Assembly: GCF_030272615.1 (NCBI RefSeq)
Contig: NC_081411.1
Coordinates: 159,725,471-159,789,470, forward strand
DNA from: Cryptomeria japonica
Lineage: Eukaryota; Streptophyta; Pinopsida; Cupressales; Cupressaceae
DNA length: 64,000 nucleotides
Reading direction: 5' to 3'
The notes below the pieces were generated by a model. The model did no database searches and was not told the origin of the DNA. It saw only the letters and a program-made list of their open reading frames with translations. Within the stretch, counting starts at the first letter, position 1. The number at the start of each line of letters is the position of its first letter. The translations under genes were made by a program, and so were the position numbers. Of this stretch, positions 46,698-58,849 are shown piece after piece.

Positions 46698-47189
46698 GTG
46701 TCTTGTTTCAAAAATAAAAAGTATCTCATTGGTAAAAAGATTTGTCAAAGCATGCATTATCAAGGCAAAGGGTTAGGCCTACATGAACAAGGCATTTTGG
46801 AACCTCTCCATATCAAAGTAAATCTTGATGGTCGTGGCCTTAGCTACATAGCTCACTCTCAAGATGTTGATGTTGATACCCCTGATAAATCCCACATCGA
46901 TCCATCTAAGTCCAAAAATAAAAAGTATCCCATTGGTAAAAATATTTGTCAAAGCATGCATTATCAAGGCAAAGGGTTAGGCCTACATGAACAAAGCATT
47001 TTGAAACCCCTCCATATCAAAGAAAATCTTGATGGTCATGGACTTAGCTACATAGTTCATTCTCAAGGCATTTATACACCTGCTAAATCTCGCATCCATC
47101 CATCTAAGTCCAAAAATGCACATTCATCATCCCCATTTTTCATCCTCATATCCCAAAATCAAACCCTTCATCCCTTCCATCCATCTTAA
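46698..47189 (+). pseudogene. Two tandem G-patch-like modules in Gyp3
   Basis: An open frame contains two copies, 68 residues apart, of a segment with MHYQGKGLGLHEQ, then GILEPL or SILKPL, and LDGxGLSYI. GKGLGxxxxGIxxPL resembles the core of a G-patch, a glycine-rich module that binds RNA or RNA helicases. A third copy starts (SKSKN) and is lost. The repeat is also exact at the DNA level over long stretches (46710-46867 and 46914-47071), so the duplication is fairly recent. Gyp5 has one complete G-patch after its protease, which supports the identification. Confidence 0.65.
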
Positions 47190-48208
47190 GTCCATACATT
47201 CCTACATCCACTAGCTCTCCATCCATATATCCTGCCATAGATCAAGATAAACAAAGGTACACATCTCTGAGAACCTTCCCACCATCTACTTACATCAACC
47301 CATCCAAAATACCTTCCTATCATCCCTATCCACCCATAGATTCAATTCCCTTTGGAAGCAATTTGTATGCCAAGCATAATATCCACAAGTTTAAAAATCC
47401 ACATGTATTTAAGGATCAACATGCCCCATCTAATCGACATGTGAAAAGAACAAAGCATAATATGATCCAAAAAGAAAGAGAAAAATAAATATTCAGAAGG
47501 CCACAAAGGACAATTTCAAAAAATAAAGTAATCAAAAGCCATATGGATTCCTAAATCCATTGTACAAGCAATGTGTTCCAAGGAACTAAAAAATAAAAAA
47601 CTAGATGTGGATTCCCAAGCATATCCTCAAAGCACAGTTCCTAAAGAGAAATCAAAGTTGGCATTTGAAATCAGTATCCCTCCTTCTAAACACCTTCCAC
47701 CTTTCAAATCCATTTTGGGTCCTTATATCCCAAAATGCATAACTATTCCTCCATTCAAATCTCCAAATTGAAAAACTCATTCTTCCTCCATCGATCCACC
47801 ACCCCTCAAGGTGTGTGCGAATGTTGATCTTGCCATCATTTTCCTCCACTCATGCACAATTTTCCAACATCCCATCCATTATCCAACTTGTGTTTTACAC
47901 CCTTTCATTCCTCTTTTACAATCCTTTGCATAAATCCCTATCTTATTTCATCCAATCATCCATTTCATTATCCTATTAATATATTTGAGCATACCTTCAT
48001 AGCCATGGTCTATTGCAACACATGTTTCAGGGGTACCATCCAAACAAAAAGACGCTTGAGTCCTTCCTCCATGTCCTATCATGCATCCACTGTCTTCCGT
48101 GAAAAAGTAAAAAAAGTACAAATAAAAAATTTTGAAAAATTATCACAAACAAAGTGCAAAAAAAATTGAAAAAGGATCCAAAAAATAGTAAAGAGAAATA
48201 CTTCATCC
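47190..48208 (+). pseudogene. Gyp3 carboxyl part, unidentified
   Basis: Short Lys/His/Pro-rich frames (for example 47571-47771) continue the composition of the upstream protein, but no domain is recognised. RT and integrase, expected here in a complete Gypsy element, are not seen. Confidence 0.4.
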
Positions 48209-48277
48209 ATTGGTGAAAACGTGGCAAACAAATGCCTTGCACAAGTACCATGATGAAAACTTGGCAAATAGGCGTCA
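48209..48277 (+). other. GTGAAAAC-rich block, Gyp3
   Basis: TTGGTGAAAACGTGGCAAA, then GCCTTGCACAAGTACCATG, then ATGAAAACTTGGCAAATAGG. These are the same words as in Gyp2 24873-25004. Confidence 0.6.
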
Positions 48278-48300
48278 TGTGTAATCCTTCATCTTCTTGC

Positions 48301-49779
48301 ATTCCATACTTGGGGGCAAGTTCCATTCAAGCTATCCTATCACATCCTATCTTACCGTCCTTCATTGTCCTTCATCCCTCATGTCCTTCATCCTCATCTG
48401 CATCCATATTCCCTTTTTCCATCTTTGATCTTGTCAATGCTAAAGATCTTCCTAAGTACCGCATGTCTTATCTGCTTCACCTTGTCCACATCCCTTTTGT
48501 CCATATTAGTTCCCTTATCATTCCCTAATCCTATTCATACCCCTTTTCTTATCCATTTTTTATCTTTCTTATCATATCCATGGCCTATTATTATCCTATC
48601 CAAATCCATCCCTTGATCTTGATATAAAACGAGGATGTAAAAATGCAAAAACATAATGGTTTCAGAAACCTCTTGACATGTCCCTTCGTATGGACCACAC
48701 GCCATCTTGTACACCATGCTATCACCTTATCTTGTCATGTCCAACACCTTAGCTCAACATTGTTGGATAGTCCTTGGAAACCAAAAGCAACTTCAATGCC
48801 ATCATAAGCTTCCATTATTTTAACTTCAATTACTGTTGTGGGAAAATTACCGAACCTATCGACTTCACTATGTTTTAGATATATAGTTCAAATAAATAGT
48901 TCTTCTCATGAAACCATCAAAATTAAATGATGACATCAACATGATGTCAACAATTGCTTTGAATGGATGATATCAACACAATGCCAAAAAAAGTTAAGGT
49001 TAGTGGGGATGACATCAACATAAAATAATGCAATTATCATCATTGTATGAGTAACGAGAAAGTTCAACTAAATTGGTTATGTATGCAATTCACAATTGTC
49101 TTGTTTAAGGATTTTATATAAAGAAATGATGCAATGATGATTCCATACGTGTATGATATGTAAAAATTTCCATGTGAACCTGCTTTATGTCGAGATGTTG
49201 GTGATCTTGTTCATATAGGCTTTGGATTCCCACAATCATTCAATTATGGCCTATAAGTGGTTATTTATGGGTTAAGTTAAATGAAATAAACCTATTGAAT
49301 TTTGTTTGGTGTAGTTCAAATGGGTATTCAAACTCCATAAAATCTTTAAAGTATGTTGAAATGTTTAGCATAGCCAAATCATGTGGAAATACTTAAGTGA
49401 ATTGGACTATGGTCTGATTGGAAGGGTAAAACTTCACAAGAAATTTTCTCTTTTACCTTAGTAACTTTTGGGAAACTTAAAAAAGAAGCATGGAATCATT
49501 TTGGATGCTCTATCTAACCATGATAAAATATTGGCATTAGAGTCAACTAATTTTGGTAATTTGAGTAATTTTGAAAATGTTGACAACTAAGACCAACCTA
49601 AACCTAAGCAAAAGAGAAAAGTGGTCTTTATTTTGCTAAAAAAAAAGAGGGGCATGTTGTGAAAAGGCATAATAATGAGAAATAGTCAAAGTTGGACTAT
49701 AAGGCAATAAAACTTGTATCTTCACTAGTTTGGATAATGATATAAAAAGGTAATGTTGAAAGTGCCAAAAAAATTCACT
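48301..49779. other. Region without recognised genes
   Basis: Starts with a CTTGGGGGCAAG block like those in Gypsy 3' regions and continues AT-rich. A plus-strand frame near 49440-49660 has a weak Copia-gag flavour (SFTLVTFGKLKKEAWN) but is too short to call. Confidence 0.4.
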
Positions 49780-50154
49780 CTCGGGGAGACTATGTGTCTT
49801 CTTTAAAGCCCAAGATCCTAGGGTTTTTGAAGGGTTTTAAAATTTGCTAAGGTTACTTTTATATGCCCCGGGATCTATTATGTTTTGCAGTTGATTGTCA
49901 ATGGCCAGTGTCTAGATTATAAGTTGTCGCCCGAAGGGTTCTTGATCATAAGTTAACTGGCCCCATGTGTTAAGCTTCCTTATCAGGTCAGTCTCCTTAA
50001 TAAAATTGTCTTAAAGCTTCATATTTTGCCCTTGATGCCTAGGTCCTGAGTTTAAAATGTCCTAGTGTATCCCTAGGCCATGACCCCTCTACCCTTTCTT
50101 TAAATCTCCACGTGCATGGAAATTTAACTTAAGTATCAACTCTAATATCTCTGG

Positions 50155-51353
50155 CCGCGCGGGATAGCGGGATCAACATTCAGGTGTTGAAGAATCTTGC
50201 CCCGCAATGGTCACTTGCCATTGTTTCAAGCCGCACGGGATAGTGAGAAGTGTTACTACAGATGGAAATTCTACCTTCGCATGACCTTCACACTTAAAAA
50301 TTTGCCCATGCGGGCTAAGAATTTAGTTGACAAAACTGGAAACACTTACCCCACATGGTGTCATCTTAATGCAGTTGTAAGGATGATTAGGTCATCGTGC
50401 GGGGCAATGGGGACTAAGGAATGGTGTTGAATAATTTGCCCCACGAAGCTCACAGGTTGTGTTCATTAATGTTGCAAGCTAAAGATATAAGTGAGGAACA
50501 AGTGTGCCCGCTACCCCCCATGATTCTAGTAAAATATGAAGTCATCTTTACCTTGTGGGGGTTCAAGAAGAAAAGAATAAGCGTTGCAAGTTAAATATTA
50601 AGGGAAATTGGGTGGTCCCCACCATCTCGCGGAACTATTAATGATATTTTGCTAAGAGAGAAGATGGAGAATGCAGGAGCCCCATGTGCGGTAGCGGGAA
50701 GACTGAAGTGCCAGAAATATTCCTACCCTGCACCATTGAAAAGGGTCAACAGAGAGTGATGTGAGGGAAAAATGTTGACTATGTTGTCCCTGCCATCCGG
50801 TGGCAACAACAGAGAGCGATACCAATTGATTTTTCACTAAAGTGTGATGCTTGCATGGGCTAGAGGAAACAATGGTAACTCATAGAATTTTATGCCCCAT
50901 AGGGTCTGAATACGAAGAAAAGAAGCGGTGTGGGAGAGGATGACTAGGGAATTTAGAACTCCCCGCTATCCTACAATTGACAAGAAACAAGGAGTGCGAA
51001 GCAAAGAAAAGCTAGAGAATGTAGAAGATGAACAAAGCGACTTGTGGGTTAGGGAGAACACATGAAGGGTAGACAAAGGCTACCCCACAAGGGTAAATCA
51101 AACTAGAAAAAGATGACGCATGGTAAAAGGAATTGAGTGGGATAGTTGTCCCCGTTATCTCGCAGTGATAGGGCACGATATGGAGAACAAACAGCAATAG
51201 ATTATTTTAAGGCAGAAATTGACACAATGTAGGACATTGGGATGCATGAAGATGATGAGAAGGATTTTCCCTATGGGAGAGCAATCCAATTTAGAAAGGT
51301 GACGCAAGGTAATGAAGAAGAAGAAATATGGTTCTCCCCACTATCTTGCAGAA
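50155..51353. repeat. Ret4 leader word array
   Basis: At least fifteen spaced copies of a word near CCCCGCTATCTCGCGG, in both orientations. Examples are CGCGCGGGATAGCGGG (50155), CCCCGCAATGG (50200), CCGCACGGGATAGTGAG, CCCCACCATCTCGCGG (50615), GTGCGGTAGCGGG (50687), CCCCGCTATCC (50962), CCCCGTTATCTCGC (51151) and CCCCACTATCTTGC (51337). Spacing is 40 to 100 bases. The word is much more GC-rich than its surroundings. Confidence 0.75.
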
Positions 51354-51836
51354 GGGAAACTTGAGAGACATTAAAGCTTTGAAATTTCAGAGTTATCAAA
51401 GGTGGTCAAGGATGATTTATTATGTGCCATGTCAGCAATGAAGGGACAATGAAGGGGTGATCTCAATCGTTCGCCCGTGTAATCAACAATCGAATTCAAA
51501 CTTTGGAGCCACCAACCCAAGATGCCATGCACGTAGGAATTAATGGTGATCAATGTATGTATGATAAAAGAGAAATTCAAAGACATTTGCAAGCACACAA
51601 CATTCAAAGAGAAACCAATGCGATTCCAAGGTGATTGAAGAGAAAACCAGTGCATCCAAAACAATTGAATTGAGTCCTAAAACTAGTAAGTTACTTGCAA
51701 AACCATATATTTTCATTTTGTAAGTCATGTCTTGTTATTTGGGAGGGTTTTTAGAAGAAAACTTTTGTTAATTTCCCTAGTTATGTGAAGGTCTTGTCTG
51801 TTTGAATTGTGTTTTTCTTTCTTCAAAAGCATTAAA

Positions 51837-54800
51837 ATGGCGTCCTCCTTTGAAAGCACTCCCACCTCATTTGCTGCAAGACACAACCTGTAAGGACAAG
51901 CTCTTATGTCCTTGAAATCACCCATGCTACCTCGCTCACCAGAGTCCACCCCCTACTAGAGATTGTGAATGCACCTGCTATTAACCCTACCTTGCCTGAT
52001 ATTACCAATTTAGCCCCTGAAACTGAACCTAGTGCTCTGCCCAAGGAAAACCCTCATAAACCAAAAAGAAAGAGGGTAACCAAAATAATTGTGGTTTCTA
52101 CTGAATAATAGTCATCAGATGAGCCTATCCCTCCTCCAAAAGCTAGGAATCCCACTCAAAAGAGGAGGAGAGTAGCCACAAAACCCTCTACCCAAAAGCC
52201 ATCTACAAAAGCTTCATCTACTGATAATCCTCCCACTGAAGAGCAAAATCCACAAGGGGAGGCCTCAGAGCCTAAGAAGGGAAAAGCCCTTGCAAAGAAA
52301 GCCACACCTCAGGCTCCTAAGAAAACAAAGCAAACTCTTGCAGAAGGGGAGCAAGCTCCCACTCAATCTGAGCAATCTGCATAAGCTTCAGTCCCATTGG
52401 CTCCATCAAAGACTGCTAAGGAAATTTCAAAAGAAGTAGAGGAGAAAATTGAATAAATTGAGAAAAGAAAGAAGAGGGAAGGAAGGAGCCTCCGTCAGGA
52501 CCTCCCTGAATTGTTTCATGGCTCAACCATGTAGGAGGGCATGAAGGCTGCATTTGGTGACCATGAATCTGTATGTAGAGATGCCCATACCAATGACAAG
52601 GGATGGGATATATTTTATTATTTTTATGGAAATAGAGATAAGTCTATCCCAATATCAAACCCACAGAGGCTCAATCTGGGGAAATTGGTGGTCCCCAATG
52701 TATTTGTGGAGCCAATTCTGATTAGAGAATTGGCTAAAAACTATCATCATCAGAGTATGGTAGTCAAAACAGTCACAGGTCATGTATTAGTTGATATATC
52801 AAAAGATGCTATAGTAGAGTGCTTCAATTTGGATAGGAGTGCTCTTAAAAGGATAAATAAGGAGAGGTTAAAGAAGGAATACCATGCCAAGAGGGACTTC
52901 TATAGACATAAGATTTTCCTCTATTTTTGAAGAGATTGTACAAAGCAGGAAAGAACTACCTCATGGACTCAGAGAAAGAACCACTTGATTTGACCCTTTT
53001 TGAGGATTATTTCACAATAACTTACTATGCTCTTTGCTAGATTTTGGGAGAAGATTGCAAACTGACAGTAATGCCAGTGGATTATATGATGATGGCAATA
53101 AAAATCCAACATGCAGATACAAATGAATTATATGATTTTGCGGATAGTATTTAGGAGTAATTGCATGAGGGATTGATCAAGGCAAGGAACCTCAAAGAAG
53201 GTTTAAAATTCAAGCACTATTCATTGTTATGCCCCCTAATTCTTTACCAGAATAGGACAAGTTGGGAGGAATCCTTGAAGGTGAATCTTTTTGAGACAAA
53301 CACACATAGGAGATGGCCAATACAGAGATGGACCCAAGTGTGCGACAAGGGGTCCAAATATTCAGATTACTGCACATTCTTTAATTGCTTTGTCATGAGA
53401 ATTTTGACGATGATGGGAGTCAAATTAACCAGGCTCCCAAAGGACATAGTACAGGTTTTAAGGGTCAGAAGTGTCAAAGCCGACAATGTAGAATATCTTG
53501 AGTGTGCCTTCACCCATAATTTTAGTGATTTCTTCTTTTACTCCAACTGTACATTAATAAGGGGTGTATGGATGAAATCAAGCACCTCATATGTTGCCCA
53601 TCACAGTCACACCTAGGCTCACATTCATTGAATTCATCTGGAAAATATTGTGGTAAGAAAAGGACCAAATAAGAACATAAAAGAAGGGGCAACACCTTCC
53701 CCGAATGGTAAGATACAATGAATTCAATGTAGGGCGTGACACCCTTGATAAGGTACAAGAATTCCTTGTCAATAATTACGGACTCAAAGTGGGTCAAGAA
53801 AAACATTATGACCCTGAGGGCTATATAAATGATGTTAGAACAAATAAGTTGAGGGTGAGGGGTTTCAATCACCATTTTGATGAGGGGGGATATTTAATTA
53901 GAAATGCATACCCCTTTGAGGCCCTGTAAAGGAGGAAGTGGAACTATTTGAGTAAATTGGAGAGGGAGGGGAAAGAAGAGGACCCTGAACTCTAGGAATT
54001 TTTTGCTAACATTCTCAATGAATTTGCTAGGATGTCTTGAAAGGTCAGAAGTTTTGATAAATTGATTGAAGATGAGTTGGCCCGGAGGTAGGCCAAAAAA
54101 CCTGGTATGGTGGAAGAGGATAGACCTACATTTGAACCTTCAATATAATACAAGGTGAAAGAAGTTTTGATAGGTGAATCCTCTCAAGGTACACCTCAAC
54201 AAGAAACTCAAGGAGATGGACAACCAGGTCCCAAGATAATAAGGAAGGTGGAGAAAGGAAAAGCAAATATTTATGACTTTGTCGATATCATTGTTGAAGA
54301 AATTGACACTAGTGTGCCACCACCTTCCCTCATGATGCATTCAGAGAGGATGAGGTTGTTGAAGTATTGATAGACTTGGACAAGGAAATCATCCCAAGTG
54401 TGTTCCCTAAAGATGAAGTTATAGATGAGAGTGTCATTGCCTCTTTTTTTTTTTTTGTCTTATGACAATTTTGTTAATTCGGATGAATTAAAATATTTTT
54501 GGTTAAGGGAGAAGCTTAAATATTTATCTAAAGAAGAATTTTTATTTTTTTATAAGAATAGCATTAGGTGCACTCCCAAGGAAGGAAGGGAGCTAGTTAA
54601 GAAGAGTGGCATTCTCTTAGTGCCAAGATGGGACCTTGAGAAGATTTTTGTTCTTGAACAAATAATGAGGCAAGAAGACCCCATATATGGATAGGAATTC
54701 AGAGAGCATGGGTCTGGAGTCAACCCAAGAATAAAAATCTTTGTTGTGTGGTCTAAGGCTCCCAACATAGACAAGGCTTTGATTTTTAGGGGGATGGAGC

Positions 54801-55640
54801 ATAAAACAAGTGATGTAGTGGTAAGGACTCTTGCTAATACAATTGCATCAAAGGCAACCACTGTGTCTATGCATGTTGCACATTTTGCCAAGATGGTCGT
54901 AGAAGAGCAGGAGAAGCAACACGAGAGGCTTAAGGCCTTACATGTGGCTCAGAATGTTGATCATAGAGGACTCTTCATTGAGAATGCAAAGTTGAAAAAT
55001 GACTTGGCTTAGTGTGACTCAGCGTTTGCAGTGGGTCCCAATCTTAAGGAGCTTGAGAAGATGAAAGAAGAATTGCAAAAGGAAAAGGAAGAGGCTAAAA
55101 AGAAACATTTGGACATAAAGGAAATCTACAATATTGTAGATTTCAAATAGGGTCCTAGGCTACTTGGATGAGGTCTATGCCTCTTATTCTTTCGTATCAC
55201 AATTATGTGATTAGGTCAACAACATTCTTTCATTTTTTCAACCAATTGGGAGTGTTTGGTTTCCTAAGGGTCAACAATTGAAAGAAATTCTTTTAACAAT
55301 AAAAAATGACCCCAAGGTACCACAAATTATGGGGACCGCATGGAAGAATATCAATTTATTGATTAAAGAACTCCCCTATGTGGAGGAAGAAAATAAGGCT
55401 CCGATAGATAAGATTGAATCATTCAAAGGCTTGTAGAAATGGGACATTCCCCTAATTTTGACAGAGGAAGGATAAATGAAAGATCTCCCCAGATGGAGAG
55501 AAGATTTATAGTTGTAGGTAATAAGGTTCTAGATGCATTATCTAGGGAACCTAACCAAGAGAATGCCTACCACATGATTATTGATAAAATTATTGATGTA
55601 GATTCTCTCTATCATAAATTTTCATTGGAGATTTAAACCA
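51837..55640 (+). pseudogene. Large unidentified retroelement ORF, broken
   Basis: The start at ATG 51837 (MASSFESTPTSFAARHNL) is a guess. Parts in order: a Lys/Pro-rich basic tail (51950-52440) with KKGKALAKKAT; a globular part (52541-52930) with YYFYGNRDKSIP and TVTGHVLVDISKDAIVECF; more globular sequence in another phase (53161-53616); a charged part (53705-54370); another (54425-54694) with FLFFYKNSIRCTPKEGREL; and a coiled-coil part (54746-55130) with LKELEKMKEELQKEKEEAK. At least three phase changes and many stops occur. The full protein would be well over 1000 residues. I do not recognise the family; it may be a gag-like or extra protein of a plant retroelement. Confidence 0.5.
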
Positions 55641-56909
55641 TGCCCTCTCCAAGGGTAAAAGAAGAAATGAATAAATTACAGGGTCTGAGATCTTTTTCTT
55701 GGCCAACAAATGATGTTGACATCTGGAAAAAATATTTCTCCCTAGAAGAATGCGTGCTTGAGGAAGAGGAGTAGGCGGGATTGTATCTCTTTTGGTATTT
55801 TCCTTTTTGTTTCTCCCCTTGCAGGTTGGTATTTTTGGCGAGATGATATAAATGTCCAACCACTTCCTACAAATCAAGGTGGATTAGATTCAACTTTGAG
55901 ATCTTGATCATTAATGTAGTCAGTGCAAGTGCAAAACTTGTTACCTGATAGATTTCATCAGAGGTGCAGCTCCAGGCTCCACTTGACATCCTTGCAGAAA
56001 GCTGAAATAAATGAAGTCTGAAGATCTATATGTAAAAGATTTTGAGCTACTTGATAGCATTTTTTTGTAAATGGAATAGCTAGGATTTTGACAAGTGTCA
56101 CAATCGACCTGAAGATTGATTTGCTCCCTTAGTGTTATAAAAGGGAATTTGGGGCCATTGTGACGAGGTTCTGATTCAAAGAATTTTATGAAGTAGTATG
56201 TAATAGGCCAGAATTAATACAGAGAAGGGTGAACATTTCCTTACTAGAGATGTCCATTTGAAATGTAAACTTGTATTTTGAAAGATTAATGAATGAAGAT
56301 CATTTTCTGGTTGCCTCATATTTTATGTCCATATGTTGCATGAGCTTTTATATTAATGATATTCAAGTTTGTCTTCCTCAAATAGGAATGTGTAATCTGA
56401 ATGTGGGTCTCTTTTAATGAAGGAGTTAAAGTCTGTATTTAGATTACTACAACTTGTGTTTAATAGAAAATATTAGTCTAACTGTTATGGTTTTCAAAAC
56501 AAATTGTGCAAGTCATAATATGTTTGTGTGCTTAATGAGTACGTTTCATTCCAAGTGTTGATATTATTGGACTTTGTTCACCCTAGGCAGACACTGATCA
56601 AGCTAAGATCTCATAACCATTCTTATTTCACCTTTCATATCTCTTTTTTTCTTTAACATTCTTATTTCACCTTTTATATTTTTGCAATAGGAGTAGTTTT
56701 ATCTTAGATAGTCAATCTCAATGCAAGCATGTAATGTATAAATCAAGTTTGTAGCCAAAGATGGAGGTTTATCTTTCTTTCCTTGATATATTTTCATTGA
56801 GATATCTAATTTATATAACAATGTCAACCCATGAGTAGGTTTGAAAATCATTAGGCACTATTAAGGTCTACTTGCCTTGGTCTTGCAGAGCCAAAAGTGT
56901 AGAAGATTG
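55641..56909. other. Tail of Ret4 and AT-rich spacer
   Basis: No gene. A TATA-like GTTATAAAAGGG near 56136 followed by GGCCATTGTGA could belong to an LTR whose partner was not found. Confidence 0.4.
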
Positions 56910-57160
56910 TGTAGACGTATAAAAATGACCACATTCCTAAGTGAATATTTAATATTCATTTTAACCTCATTCCTCTATTTAATTAAATTCTTTATATTCA
57001 TCTATTTGATTAAATGAATTATTTAATTTATTTAATTAAGTTCACCTAAGCCTTTCATAGCCTTTAATTAAATAAATCACTTTATTTAATTAATTCCCCT
57101 TCCTCTCCTTTTAATTAAATTTACATTTAATTAAATTAATCCTTACAAGTAAATAAATCT
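56910..57160 (+). repeat. LTR fragment interrupted by Gyp5
   Basis: Starts TGTAGACGTATAAAAATG, close to the common Gypsy LTR start, and continues with AATTAATTAA-rich U3-like sequence until the Gyp5 LTR begins at 57161. The rest would lie beyond the Gyp5 insertion, outside the window. Confidence 0.55.
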
Positions 57161-58296
57161 TGTATACACCTAAAAATGGTCTAAAGATAATTAATTGAAT
57201 AAGCAATTATTTAATTAATCCTTCTTCCCAATTTAATTGAATTCGTTAACAATTTGATTAAATTCTCCCACTCATCTACTTATTAATAAATCTAAGGAAT
57301 TATTTAATAGGTTCATTTCAATAGTTCCCTTTAATTAATTAATTCAAATTAATTAATTCCTCCTCATCAAATTCATTTCTTCTAAATCCCCTAATTAATT
57401 AAAACAAATCAATTTATGAGTTGTTGAAAGTTAATTAGCCTTTTCCTATTATTTGAATTTTTAAATTCAAATTCCTCACATGCCTCCTAACTTCTAACCA
57501 CCTAACCTAACCACTCTTAAACCTAACCCATTCCATCTAACCCCGGGTTTAATTAACCCCTTCTTAGCTTGCACATCCTAACCTCCTTATCCTAACCTCC
57601 CATGGTGTGGATACTCTCCCCTTGAGACACATGTCATTCTTGGGCCACATGTCTCCCCTCTTGGACACTTGCCCTCTCATGAGCAAAGCTCCTTGACAAT
57701 TGTCACCATAGAGATGACAAGTGTCCCCTTTCCTCCAACCTCTTCTCCAACCACCTCCAATTGTCCCCTTTAATCCAACCTCTTCTCCAACCACCTCCAA
57801 TTTTACCCTTGATATCTTCAGATTCAATCTTGACCGCTGATTCCTGCCACCTCACCCTTGGCCTTGAAAATCCTATAAATATCTCCCATGTTGGAGCACA
57901 AATCATCCCATCTCATTTTCATCTTAGGCATTGTTACTATAGGCATATTGATCTTAGCAGTATCATTTAAGCATTGTTATTATAGGCAATTGTATTTTAG
58001 ATCTAGCTTAATTTGCTTGTTTTCTAGCATAATTGTTGAATCATATAGCTTAATCATCATCATTTATAGCTTAAATGCATCATTATAATCTCAAATCCTC
58101 TTTCTAGGTGTAGTCAAGTCACTGGAATTTGCTTATCTAGATCTGAGAGCAAATCTACACTCACATCTCTTAGGAGGCGATAGATCGATTTGTCATGGTT
58201 TTATATTTCTTTATTTTAAATTTGTTAACCATGCTTGTAATGATCTATTGAGTGTTTGTGTTGTAGTTGCCGGTATCACACTTCACAGGCATAACA
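57161..58296 (+). repeat. Gyp5 5' LTR
   Basis: Starts TGTATACACC and ends CATAACA, 1136 bases, followed at once by the primer-binding site. A second copy in reverse orientation is at 1621-2679. Confidence 0.93.
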
Positions 58297-58299
58297 TTT

Positions 58300-58318
58300 T
58301 GGCGCCTACCGTGGGGCC
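58300..58318 (+). other. Gyp5 primer-binding site
   Basis: TGGCGCCTACCGTGGGGCC three bases after the LTR. It has the TGGCGCC start common in plant Gypsy elements. The tRNA is not assigned. Confidence 0.85.
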
Positions 58319-58383
58319 GAAATGATCATTTTTGGCCTCTCAAGCTTCATCAAACCTTCCTCTCTGACCGGGTCTGAATCAAA

Positions 58384-58555
58384 ATCTCGTACGAGTTCAT
58401 TTCCAGCTTTGTACGAGCTCCTTTTCATGCTTGGACGATAATAATTTTTGACTTGTATGACCTTATGAATTTTTGTACGAGCTTGTTCCTGCACTTGCAC
58501 GAGCTCAGAAGGATTGTCGTACGACCTGGCAAAATCGTGTCGTACGACTTGCTGC
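58384..58555. repeat. Gyp5 leader word array, LTR-proximal
   Basis: About eight copies of TTTGTACGAGCTTG or TTGTCGTACGACTTG. TCGTACGA is an eight-base palindrome, so copies in either orientation look alike at the core. Confidence 0.88.
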
Positions 58556-58849
58556 TTCTGTGATTTTAAAATAGACTGCATTTTAGGGTTTTCATGCTTA
58601 AATTCGATTACTACTAATGCTAGCCTTGGTCTGTTTGTGATCTTTTTGGCAGCCTAACTAGTTTTTGCAAGACATTGTCGAAGATTATGCTTGTCAAAGA
58701 CTCATTGCATAAAAACACATCATGACTACTAATGAATTTGTTTTGCAGGTTGCTTAGGAAGCCTCAACTAAACTTTTTGTCTTCTTTAAACTTTCTAGGA
58801 ACACTTGTTTTTGATAAGGAAATGAACAATCATGTATTTTGTGTTGTGA

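Larger units (their letters stand above)
41095..48300 (+). mobile_element. Gyp3: decayed Gypsy relative without recognisable pol
   Basis: In plus-strand order: an LTR-like start, a word array (42512-42574), a leader block shared with Gyp2, a 39-bp repeat, a large broken Q/P-rich reading frame with G-patch-like modules, and a GTGAAAAC block shared with Gyp2 (48209-48277). No protease, RT or integrase was recognised and no 3' LTR was found, so borders are approximate. Confidence 0.65.
49780..56350 (+). mobile_element. Ret4: probable retroelement with motif-array leader and one large ORF
   Basis: A non-coding part with a repeated CCCCGC/GCGG word (50155-51353) precedes a 4-kb broken reading frame (51837 to about 55640) and an AT-rich tail with a TATA-like box near 56140. 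The layout parallels the leader-plus-ORF layout of Gyp2, Gyp3 and Gyp5, but no RT, integrase, protease or LTR pair was found. The class and the borders are therefore inference. Confidence 0.4.

Noticed and set aside
53522-55877. Minus-strand frames opposite the Ret4 ORF
   Set aside because: The plus strand has a longer, compositionally coherent protein; the minus frames are short and out of phase with one another.
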